Origin: an uncultured Prevotella sp. | GTDB taxonomy: Bacteria > Bacteroidota > Bacteroidia > Bacteroidales > Bacteroidaceae | DNA length: 6,827 bases | Assembly (NCBI GenBank): GCA_900557035.1 | Contig: USRA01000086.1 | Coordinates: 1 to 6,827, forward strand | Reading direction: 5' to 3' | Part shown: one piece after another, positions 1 through 4,800 of the stretch | Layout: every line of letters begins with the position of its first letter | How positions within the stretch are numbered: the stretch's first letter is position 1 | Notes under the pieces: model-generated | What the model was told of the DNA's origin: nothing | The model's database searches: none | What the model saw: the letters and a program-made list of their open reading frames with translations, nothing else | Made by a program: the position numbers and the translations under genes

Positions 1-2
1 TG

Positions 3-125
3 GAACAGATTAGGCGATATGCCGATGCTCCAAGGGTTGAGGCTCTTCGCCAGGGTACAACGCTTCATAAGATTATCATGCAGTTCAAGGACTGGGAGTT
101 GGCAAGGATAGAGGAAATAGAGTAA
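3..125 (+). CDS. C-terminal end of an unrecognised protein (5' partial)
   Basis: An open frame enters from the left edge and ends at a TAA at 123-125, giving 40 visible residues that start EQIRRYADAP and end ARIEEIE. No stop interrupts it and the composition (charged, helical, IEEIE ending) looks like a normal cytoplasmic protein. I do not recognise the family. Its stop codon forms the start of the -7 promoter box of the next gene, so the two genes are adjacent, same-strand and probably separately promoted. In many Bacteroidales, HU-like genes lie near VirE/primase-type genes, but nothing in these 40 residues proves such an identity. The start and most of the protein lie outside the window. 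Confidence 0.6.
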   Translation, partial: EQIRRYADAPRVEALRQGTTLHKIIMQFKDWELARIEEIE

Positions 126-130
126 ATTTG
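99..130 (+). promoter_or_regulatory. Bacteroidetes-type promoter for the HU-like gene
   Basis: TAAATTTG at 123-130 matches the Bacteroidetes -7 consensus TAnnTTTG exactly. TTGG at 99-102, 20 bp upstream, is a three-of-four match to the -33 TTTG box. Transcription would start a few bases after 130, leaving a leader of about 30 nt before the ATG at 165. The box overlaps the stop codon of the preceding gene. Confidence 0.55.
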
Positions 131-164
131 CGCATTATCTTTTAAAGAATAAAAAACTAAGAAT

Positions 165-827
165 ATGGCAAGAGCAACAGGTTCAATCAATTATTTGGAG
201 CATCGCACGCCCTTCAAGGACGAAAGTGGTAAGTATCAGATACATCCGATGTTTGTGAAGCGAGACACCATTGACCAGGAGAAGATGGAGAAGCATGTTC
301 TCGATCATTGTGCGATGAATGTTTCTTCCTTTATAGCTGCCCTGGAAACGCTGGAGGATGAGACACTTTATGCCCTGGCAGATGGCAACGAGGTGAGGGT
401 AGGCGATATGTTTATCGTCAAGCCTAAGTTGGGCGTGGTGCAGCATAGGGATAAGGAAGGAAATGAGTGGAAGAAGACCTTTCATGAGGGCGACTTGATT
501 CCTGCCAACGAGGTGGATATCTGCGGTTTGGAGATTCAGCCCACGAAGGAGTTTCTTGAGAAGTTGCGTCGTAGGTCTAATGGTTGCAGTCGCCAGTATT
601 GGGGAGTGAAGTCTGCTCCGAAGGAGGCAGAAAAGGAGTTTGCCGATATTGTGGAGATATGTCAGCAGCAGGGTTATATCACGGTGAAGGATATGATTCG
701 TGAATTTGGCGTTACCCGCTATCATGCCAGCAAGGTATTGAATGATCTTTGCGAGGAGCCTGCAGCCCGGATGTATGCCACCAAGGAAGGCCCCGTTACG
801 CTCTATCGATTGAGGAAGAAGGAATAA
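165..827 (+). CDS. HU-like DNA-binding protein with C-terminal winged helix
   Basis: Predicted cytoplasmic DNA-binding protein of 220 residues. Residues about 25-135 resemble the HU/IHF-like fold found in Bacteroidetes histone-like proteins (HU-related, Bvu_2165-like): a helical stretch (DQEKMEKHVLDHCAMNVSSF), then LADGNEVRVGDMFIVKPK at about 71-88, which corresponds to the conserved 'L.dG..VrlG..G.f' segment of HU, then a basic, strand-rich part. After a basic linker (KLRRRSNGCSRQYW, about 133-146) residues about 155-218 look like a winged helix-turn-helix: ITVKDMIREFGVTRYHASKVL is a typical helix-turn-helix core and VTLYRLRKK a wing-like end. So it is probably a two-domain architectural or regulatory protein. 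The ATG at 165 follows a good promoter and no better start is visible. The palindromic repeat array begins nine bases after its stop, which makes it a candidate binder. That link is inference. The domain assignment is from memory of the families, not a search. Confidence 0.75.
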   Translation: MARATGSINYLEHRTPFKDESGKYQIHPMFVKRDTIDQEKMEKHVLDHCAMNVSSFIAALETLEDETLYALADGNEVRVGDMFIVKPKLGVVQHRDKEGNEWKKTFHEGDLIPANEVDICGLEIQPTKEFLEKLRRRSNGCSRQYWGVKSAPKEAEKEFADIVEICQQQGYITVKDMIREFGVTRYHASKVLNDLCEEPAARMYATKEGPVTLYRLRKKE

Positions 828-948
828 AGATAGGAGGTGGGGATAAGCATCTTTACGGGTTGGAAAGAGCTTCTTGCCATGTTGGAAAGAGTATCTTCTC
901 GGGTTGGAGAAAGTATCATTCCAGGTGCTAGGAAGTACCTTCTCCATT

Positions 949-1034
949 GTTGCCACTAGGCTCGGCAGCTCTGCTGAGCCTAGTCAGCAGGTCTGCTGAC
1001 TGCAGTCAGCACCTCTGTCGAGCCTAGTGGCAAC
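949..1034. repeat. Nested inverted repeats (potential cruciform or multi-stem RNA)
   Basis: GTTGCCACTAGGCTCG at 949-964 is perfectly complementary in inverted orientation to 1019-1034. Inside are further stems: 956-968 pairs with 971-983 (13 bp with one G-T mismatch), AGTCAGCAG at 982-990 pairs with 993-1001, and GCTGACTGCAGTCAGC at 995-1010 is a perfect 16-bp palindrome. The arms can therefore adopt alternative pairings: one long stem or several short ones. This block corresponds to units 6-9 of the larger array. Confidence 0.8.
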
Positions 1035-1040
1035 ACCTTG

Positions 1041-1168
1041 TTATCGTACAACTATAACCCCTTCAGTTGTACGGTTATAACCTGTTTAGTCGTACGACTA
1101 TACACCCTATAGTTGTACAATCGTAGCTTTATAGTCGTACAACTATACACCTTTTAGTTGTACGACCA
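1041..1168. repeat. Six tandem GTAC-centred palindromic sites
   Basis: Six copies of a dyad related to TAGTYGTACRACTA have GTAC at 1046, 1069, 1092, 1115, 1137 and 1160, so centres lie 22-23 bp apart. The copy at 1087-1100 (TAGTCGTACGACTA) is a perfect 14-bp palindrome. The copy at 1130-1147 extends over 18 bp with one mismatched pair. The copies at 1041 and 1110 are the most degenerate. They are separated by short ACC/CACC-containing linkers. Spacing of about two helical turns suits side-by-side binding of a dimeric protein, as in iterons or clustered operators. The binder is unknown. Confidence 0.8.
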
Positions 1169-1198
1169 TAATATGATGATACTTCCATGATACATTGA

Positions 1199-1256
1199 TG
1201 ATACTTCTTGCCGCATTTTTCAAGAAGTGTCATTGATGTTAAGTTGTTAATCATCA
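1199..1256. repeat. Two hairpins closing the repeat array
   Basis: TGATACTTCTTG (1199-1210) pairs with CAAGAAGTGTCA (1221-1232) with a single G-T position, around a 10-nt loop. A second dyad at 1234-1256 pairs TGATG with CATCA and TTAA with TTAA around GTTG, with one bulged T. The first resembles a factor-independent terminator stem, but no T-run follows it on the plus strand. Confidence 0.55.
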
Positions 1257-1631
1257 GAAAGATAACTGGTATTTTGAGGACAAAAATGAGACTATGAGAC
1301 TTTTTGGTAGAAAAAACTTATGTTGATAAGATGCTTTATGAAGACTACAAATGTTATATATTCGTTAGAGCAACGAAATAAAGTAATAAACGGTGGAGGC
1401 TTATCAGCAGTCTTCACTGTTTCTTCCAGTTTATGCTTGGTAGAATCGAAAAGTTGGTGGGGTTCATCAGATGAAGGTCACCAAACCTAAATATCTTGAA
1501 AACAAAGATTTGCAAAATAGATATTATGACATATTTCATGAAAAAGAGCTGAGATGCAAGTCGGGAAGTAATCAAATCTTATAATTTTTAGCATAGATAA
1601 TCATAATTATAGTTGTTTAGCAAAAGTTTCC
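1257..1631. other. AT-rich intergenic stretch without a convincing gene
   Basis: No family-recognisable protein is encoded on either strand. Two short opposed frames exist: 1471-1584 on plus (37 codons, MKVTKPKYLENK...) and 1414-1539 on minus (41 codons, MKYVIISILQIF...). They overlap each other and neither has a promoter box or clear homology in my memory. GAGACT occurs twice near 1287-1300. An inverted repeat lies at 1454-1484 and is listed separately. An untranslated RNA cannot be excluded. Confidence 0.5.
1454..1484. repeat. Inverted repeat, potential hairpin
   Basis: TTGGTG (1454-1459) pairs with CACCAA (1479-1484), and inside it TTCATC (1463-1468) pairs with GATGAA (1470-1475) around one base. 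As DNA this is a compact double dyad; as RNA the inner pairs next to the loop would open. It lies about 160 bp upstream of the HigA promoter with no known role. Confidence 0.45.
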
Positions 1632-1648
1632 TTCACAAAATTTGTGAA
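1632..1648. promoter_or_regulatory. Palindrome on the -33 box, likely operator
   Basis: TTCACAAA (1632-1639) and TTTGTGAA (1641-1648) form a perfect inverted repeat with a one-base centre. The right arm contains the TTTG that serves as the -33 element. Antitoxins of the HigA type normally repress their own promoter by binding such palindromes, so this is the probable autoregulatory operator. The binding is inferred. Confidence 0.6.
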
Positions 1649-1672
1649 TATCGAATTTATATATTATCTTTG
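1641..1672 (+). promoter_or_regulatory. Bacteroidetes-type promoter for the HigA-like gene
   Basis: TTTG at 1641-1644 and TATCTTTG at 1665-1672 match the -33 and -7 (TAnnTTTG) boxes with a 20-bp spacer. The start of transcription would fall near 1678, about 25 nt before the ATG at 1703. This argues against any start upstream of 1703. Confidence 0.75.
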
Positions 1673-1702
1673 CAACATCAAACCATTATAAATGATACAG
1701 TT

Positions 1703-2047
1703 ATGAGCAACGATAAAAAAACAATAGAGGAAATGCGGGCAAACGATATGACTCCGGCTTTTCCTACGCATCCTGGAGATGTTCTGAAGGATGAGATAGA
1801 ATATCGTGGAATTTCTCAGCGACAGTTGGCTGAGGAAATGGGTATTGCCTATTCTGCTCTGAACGAAATTCTGAATGCACGTCGCCCTGTGACGGAAAAA
1901 ACAGCTCTGCTCTTTGAGGCTGCACTTGGAGTGAATGCTGAGCCTTTGTTGAAAATGCAGATGAGATATAATCTGCAATCTACAAAAAGTGATACTACTT
2001 TTATGGCTAGATTGGCTAAGGTAAGGAGGGTGGCAGCAGCCTTGTAA
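1703..2047 (+). CDS. higA: HigA-family antitoxin / XRE regulator, apparently without toxin
   Basis: Predicted DNA-binding protein of 114 residues. It has the HigA signature near the N-terminus (PAFPTHPGDVLKDEIEYRGIS, about 18-38) and a helix-turn-helix at about 38-62 (SQRQLAEEMGIAYSALNEIL then NARRPV). The tail (about 80-114) is charged and ends in a basic helix. HigA proteins neutralise the RelE-fold mRNA-cleaving toxin HigB and repress their operon; higB normally lies immediately upstream. Here the promoter lies directly upstream and no HigB-like frame is visible, so the gene may be an orphan antitoxin or a stand-alone regulator. The frame is open back to a TTG at 1613, but the -7 box at 1665-1672 lies within that extension, so ATG 1703 is preferred. 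The next ORF starts 18 bp downstream. The family assignment is confident; the biological role is not. Confidence 0.85.
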   Translation: MSNDKKTIEEMRANDMTPAFPTHPGDVLKDEIEYRGISQRQLAEEMGIAYSALNEILNARRPVTEKTALLFEAALGVNAEPLLKMQMRYNLQSTKSDTTFMARLAKVRRVAAAL

Positions 2048-2065
2048 AAAAGCAGAAGAGAAGAT

Positions 2066-2218
2066 ATGAATAAGAAACAATCCACATTAAAAGTAGATAG
2101 CATACTGGAGTACTATGACAATCCTCAATTGCTAACCGCAAGGGATTGTTTTGATACCTTGTATTTGTGTTTGCTGTATGAAGATACTCCCGAATGCAAA
2201 TATACGGCAATTTATTAA
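2066..2218 (+). CDS. 50-residue ORF, possibly truncated DUF6575-type protein
   Basis: An ATG 18 bp after the higA-like stop opens a frame of 50 codons (MNKKQSTLKVDSILEYYDNP ... ending KYTAIY). The middle part, ILEYYDNPQLLTARDCFDTLYLCLLYED, resembles from memory the N-terminus of larger Bacteroidetes proteins of the DUF6575 type, which continue well past this point. The ORF stops at TAA 2216, six bases before the next gene, so it may be the remnant of a partner gene whose 3' part has been replaced by the following gene. Alternatively it is a genuine small protein. It sits where a partner of the HigA-like regulator would be expected if gene order were inverted (antitoxin first), but no toxin fold can be recognised. 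The homology is tentative. Confidence 0.5.
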   Translation: MNKKQSTLKVDSILEYYDNPQLLTARDCFDTLYLCLLYEDTPECKYTAIY

Positions 2219-2224
2219 TCTAGA

Positions 2225-3376
2225 ATGATGAAATATAATTTATTGGTTATATCGATGCTTGCTGCCATGGCGTTGCCTGCCTCCTCGCAGGAGGATAGCT
2301 GCAAGACTATACACCGCATCGCACTGGATGCGGTGCCATCTACCATATTCCATACCAACGAGTTTCTGCGTGGGGGGAATGATGAGGCCCGGACGATGAA
2401 TCACGACATGACATTTACACTGAAGTATGCCTTTATGAATAAGGAGGAGGTGAGACCCGGCTCCATTTATCAAGGTGTGTATCAGGGTGTAGGTTTGGCT
2501 AGACATGAATTTAATCAGTGGTTGTCGAACCCAATCTCCGTGTATCTGTTTCAGGGTGCTCCGATTGTGAACCTATCCCGCAGGGTTTCGCTCAACTATG
2601 AGTGGAACCTGGGTATGGCGTTCGGATGGAATGCCTATGACGAGCTGAACAATCCTGAAAACAAGGTGATTGGCTCCAAGGCTACGGCATATATTGATGT
2701 TGATTTGTATATGAAGTGGATGCTCTCGAAATATCTCGACCTGAATGCCGGTATTTCGCTGACTCATTTCTCTAATGGCAACACCACTTATCCTAACATG
2801 GGACTTAACACAGGCGGCATAAGATTGGGTCTGGCTTATTACATCAACCGACAACCATTGGCTGTGCCGAAGGTGGAGCGAGAGAAGTTGCCGGATAGCC
2901 GTGGTCTTTACACGGATGTGGTATTGTATGGTGCATGGAAGCAGGGTATTGCCCATGATGGAGTGTCGAGCTATCTGCTGGATGGCAAGTATGCCGTGAT
3001 GGGCTTCAATGTAAACCCGATGTATCGGCTGAACCCTTGGCTGAGTTTGGGTGCCTCGCTTGATGGTGTGTACGACCGTTCGGCTAGTAGGGAGAATGAT
3101 CCTTGGGGCGAGGATGTGAATCATAAGTTTAGTACCCAGGCTGGTCTGGGTCTTTCGGCTCGTGGCGAGTTTGCCATGCCTTATTTCAGCATCAACTTCG
3201 GTGCCGGAACTTATCTGCTTGGCAATCGCAACGATTTCAAGGGAGTATATGAGGTGCTTGCCCTGAAGATTCATGTGAGCCGACGTGCCATGCTGCACAT
3301 CGGCTACAGTCTGGTGGATTTCAAGACTCCTAACAATCTGATGCTGGGATTGGGTTGGCGCTTTGGCGGCAGGTAA
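2225..3376 (+). CDS. PagL-like lipid A deacylase / acyloxyacyl hydrolase, outer membrane
   Basis: Predicted outer-membrane beta-barrel of 383 residues. Residues 1-21 form a signal peptide (MMKYNLLVISMLAAMALPAS, cleavage probably near SSQ). PagL enzymes remove the 3-O-linked acyl chain from lipid A. The catalytic His and Ser lie in an HxSN motif near the end of a strand, seen here as THFSNGN with H181, S183 and N184. In Pseudomonas PagL a Glu twelve residues after the Ser completes the triad; here that position is N195 in PNMGLNT, a pattern I believe is common in Bacteroidetes members. The protein is about twice the length of classical PagL: after residue 210 a second barrel-like half ends in SLVDFKTPNNLMLGLGWRF, which looks like the same terminal strands without the catalytic motif. 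Two ATGs (2225, 2228) are possible; either gives the same signal peptide. Only six bases separate it from the preceding ORF, so it may be co-transcribed with the higA-like gene, or have an unseen internal promoter. Confidence 0.8.
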   Translation: MMKYNLLVISMLAAMALPASSQEDSCKTIHRIALDAVPSTIFHTNEFLRGGNDEARTMNHDMTFTLKYAFMNKEEVRPGSIYQGVYQGVGLARHEFNQWLSNPISVYLFQGAPIVNLSRRVSLNYEWNLGMAFGWNAYDELNNPENKVIGSKATAYIDVDLYMKWMLSKYLDLNAGISLTHFSNGNTTYPNMGLNTGGIRLGLAYYINRQPLAVPKVEREKLPDSRGLYTDVVLYGAWKQGIAHDGVSSYLLDGKYAVMGFNVNPMYRLNPWLSLGASLDGVYDRSASRENDPWGEDVNHKFSTQAGLGLSARGEFAMPYFSINFGAGTYLLGNRNDFKGVYEVLALKIHVSRRAMLHIGYSLVDFKTPNNLMLGLGWRFGGR

Positions 3377-3383
3377 TGCCGCC
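3365..3383 (+). terminator. Hairpin overlapping the stop of the deacylase gene
   Basis: GGCGGCA (3365-3371) and TGCCGCC (3377-3383) form a perfect 7-bp GC-rich stem with loop GGTAA, whose last three bases are the stop codon. ATCTTTC follows instead of a long T-run, so it is a moderate terminator candidate. Confidence 0.5.
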
Positions 3384-3469
3384 ATCTTTCGCCAGCTATG
3401 TAGTTTGTTTAGATTAATTGTATAAGAGTGTTGTAATGTATTGATAATTAAGTATAAAGGTGCAAGTTT

Positions 3470-3526
3470 TTCTAAAATTAGGGGCTAAGAATGCCCCAAA
3501 CCTTCTAAAATTAGGGGCTAAGAATG
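3470..3526. repeat. Two perfect 24-bp direct repeats, 33-bp period
   Basis: The 24 bp at 3470-3493 recur identically at 3503-3526; each begins TTCTAAAATTAGGGGC and ends TAAGAATG. The first copy forms a hairpin with the bases just after it (GGGGC 3481-3485 with GCCCC 3493-3497). GCCCC can instead pair with GGGGC of the second copy (3514-3518). AAACCTTC (3498-3505) also pairs with GAAGGTTT (3531-3538). The block lies upstream of the Nudix promoter. No protein is encoded here. Confidence 0.75.
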
Positions 3527-3600
3527 GCGTGAAGGTTTTAGGATATATTTTTTTCGAAAGAAATAACAGGTAAACTTTTTCTTCTTTCAATCTTTTTTTG

Positions 3601-3608
3601 TACTTTTG
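3601..3608 (+). promoter_or_regulatory. -7 promoter box for the Nudix gene
   Basis: TACTTTTG matches TAnnTTTG and is followed by CACCATC. No exact TTTG lies about 20 bp upstream; the region (3576-3600) is instead T-rich. Transcription would start near 3614, with a leader of about 47 nt before ATG 3661. The rest of 3384-3600 is AT-rich and holds only the repeat block listed separately. Confidence 0.65.
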
Positions 3609-3660
3609 CACCATCAATTTAAATGAAGAAGAAGTCTGATTTTAAAAAATAGAAAAAGAT

Positions 3661-4209
3661 ATGGCTGATAAAGATATGAAATGGAAGACGCTCTCGCAGA
3701 AGTATCTGATAGAGAAGCCTTGGCTCACGGCACGAGTGGATAAGGTGGAATTGCCTACGGGAGCCATTATCGATGAATATTACGTGCTGGAATATCCTGA
3801 TTGGGTGAACACCATCGCCATTACGAAGGAGGGAGAGTTCGTCTTCGTTCGCCAGTATCGCTATGCGATAGGGAAGACGGTGAATGAACTCTGTGCCGGA
3901 GTGATAGAGAAGGGCGAGGACCCGATGGTGGCTGCCAAGCGAGAGCTGATGGAAGAGACGGGATTCGGAGGCGGTAATTGGCAGAAGTGGATGACGATTT
4001 CGGCTAATCCGAGCACGCATACCAATCTTACCCATTGCTATCTGGCTACGGATGTGGAGCGCATGGATGTGCAGCATCTTGACCAGGCTGAGGATATCGA
4101 GGTTCGCCTCTTCTCCAGGGATGAAGTGATGGAAATGCTGGAGAAGGGAGAAATCTGGCAGAGCCTGATGGCTGCTCCGCTCTGGAAGTATTTTGCGAAA
4201 GCAAAATAA
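3661..4209 (+). CDS. Nudix hydrolase, ADP-ribose/NDP-sugar pyrophosphatase-like
   Basis: Cytoplasmic enzyme of 182 residues with a complete Nudix box G-x5-E-x7-REUxEExGU: G80, E86, then R94 E95 L96 M97 E98 E99 T100 G101 F102. E95, E98 and E99 bind the catalytic divalent metal. N-terminal strands (LTARVDKVELPTGAIIDEYYVLEYPDWVNTIAI) and FVFVRQYRYAIGKTVNELCAGVIE match the ADP-ribose pyrophosphatase (NudF-like) subgroup, in which RQYRY contacts substrate and the dimer swaps N-terminal domains. The likely reaction is hydrolysis of ADP-ribose or a related nucleoside diphosphate sugar to AMP plus sugar phosphate; the exact substrate cannot be read from sequence. The length is normal for the family. 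ATG 3661 is used; M6 is a less likely alternative. The cupin gene follows 85 bp downstream on the same strand and may share the transcript. Confidence 0.88.
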   Translation: MADKDMKWKTLSQKYLIEKPWLTARVDKVELPTGAIIDEYYVLEYPDWVNTIAITKEGEFVFVRQYRYAIGKTVNELCAGVIEKGEDPMVAAKRELMEETGFGGGNWQKWMTISANPSTHTNLTHCYLATDVERMDVQHLDQAEDIEVRLFSRDEVMEMLEKGEIWQSLMAAPLWKYFAKAK

Positions 4210-4294
4210 GCTGCAGGGCTTCATTTATAAAAGCCAAGTAAACAGCAGACAATAGACTGTAAGCAATAGATATTAAACAATAAACATTATAAAG

Positions 4295-4627
4295 ATGGTA
4301 ATAGATTTCGAAAAGATTGCTGAGGCTCATTTGGAGGGCTTCAAGGGTGGACAGGGTAAACTCGACACCCGTAACTATGTGGATGACAAGGTGAAGATTA
4401 TGTATTCTACCTTGCGTCCGGGTGCATCAACTGGTCTTCATACTCATGAGGGCAACTGCGAGATTATCTATGTGGTAAGCGGCACTGCTACTTTCCATTA
4501 TGATGATACCGTGGAGGAGGTTCGCCAGGGACAGGTGCATTACTGCCCGATGAACCATGCTCATTATATGGAGAACCTCACAGACCATGATCTGGTGTAT
4601 CTCGCCATTGTGCCTGAGCATCATTAA
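4295..4627 (+). CDS. Small single-domain cupin protein
   Basis: Protein of 110 residues consisting of one cupin barrel. Cupin motif 1 is seen as PGASTGLHTHEGNCEIIYVVSG: H49, H51 and E56 are the expected metal ligands. Motif 2 is GQVHYCPMNHAHYMEN, with H90 as the fourth ligand. No signal peptide or second domain is present, so it is a cytoplasmic, probably metal-binding protein. Cupins of this size include isomerases, dioxygenases and sugar-binding proteins, and the sequence does not decide among them. No Shine-Dalgarno is present before ATG 4295, as is usual in Bacteroidetes, and no exact -7 box is seen in the 85-bp gap after the Nudix gene. That gap holds only an imperfect GGCTT/AAGCC stem (4217-4235) and CAATA repeats. 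Co-transcription with the Nudix gene is plausible. Confidence 0.82.
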   Translation: MVIDFEKIAEAHLEGFKGGQGKLDTRNYVDDKVKIMYSTLRPGASTGLHTHEGNCEIIYVVSGTATFHYDDTVEEVRQGQVHYCPMNHAHYMENLTDHDLVYLAIVPEHH

Positions 4628-4684
4628 TGTCCTTGAAACATCATCAGGGAAAACGCATCATATTCCTCAAGGAAAACGAAAAAA

Positions 4685-4734
4685 GAAAGTCCAACTCGGA
4701 TGCCTCTCTCTGAAAGGCTCCAAGCTGGACTTTC
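4685..4734. terminator. Bidirectional terminator between convergent genes
   Basis: GAAAGTCCA (4685-4693) pairs perfectly with TGGACTTTC (4726-4734), and the interior can extend the stem (GG 4698 with CC 4720, GCCT 4702-4705 with AGGC 4715-4718). On the plus strand it is followed by GTCATTTTTATC; on the minus strand the stem is followed by TTTTTTCGTTTTCC. It can thus end both the cupin transcript and the minus-strand VOC transcript. Confidence 0.85.
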
Positions 4735-4800
4735 GTCATTTTTATCTCTTTCTCTTGTATTGCTATGCTAATCTGTGTTTATCTAAAAGTCAGCTGCGGA

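Larger units (their letters stand above)
836..1235. repeat. Array of 18 diverged 22/23-bp units in fixed register
   Basis: Cutting from 836 gives units starting at 836, 858, 880, 902, 924, 946, 968, 990, 1012, 1034, 1056, 1079, 1102, 1125, 1147, 1170, 1192 and 1214. Fourteen are 22 bp and four are 23 bp. Adjacent units are alike: TTGGAAAGAG recurs at 860 and 882 (TTGGAGAAAG at 904); TCTGCTGA at 970 and 992; CAGTCAGCA-type ends at 989 and 1011; GTAC at 1046, 1069, 1092, 1115, 1137 and 1160; GATGATACTTC at 1175 and 1197. The register holds over distance: CTTCTTGCC occupies unit positions 13-21 both in the unit at 858 and in the unit at 1192. Most units hold a short dyad centred on a self-complementary tetramer (AGCT, GTAC, CTAG, TGCA). 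The period is not a multiple of three, so this is not coding. Function unknown; the last unit (1214) is the weakest. The alignment was made by eye. Confidence 0.75.

Noticed and set aside
749..931. Plus-strand ORF of 60 codons overlapping the HU-like gene and the array
   Set aside because: It is out of frame with the real gene, its C-terminal half is translated repeat DNA, and it has no promoter.
183..956. Long minus-strand ORF of 257 codons opposite the HU-like gene
   Set aside because: It is the antisense shadow of a well-supported gene, has no family resemblance, and runs into the repeat array.
836..1235. CRISPR array
   Set aside because: The units have no constant repeat alternating with unique spacers. 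Neighbouring units grade into each other, the period is only 22-23 bp, and no cas gene is nearby.
1471..1584. 37-codon plus-strand ORF as a HigB remnant
   Set aside because: Residues MKVTKPKYLENKDLQ do not show the RelE/HigB fold pattern, and an overlapping 41-codon frame on the minus strand (1414-1539) is just as open, which fits chance in AT-rich DNA.
1613..1702. N-terminal extension of the HigA-like protein from the TTG at 1613
   Set aside because: The promoter -33 and -7 boxes lie inside this stretch, so the transcript begins after it.
2573..3385. 270-codon minus-strand ORF opposite the deacylase gene
   Set aside because: It mirrors the codons of the signal-peptide-bearing barrel protein and has no recognisable domains.
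3414..3617. Minus-strand ORF with repeated LAPNFR segments
   Set aside because: The protein repeat is only the translation of the 24-bp DNA repeat. No promoter or homology supports it.
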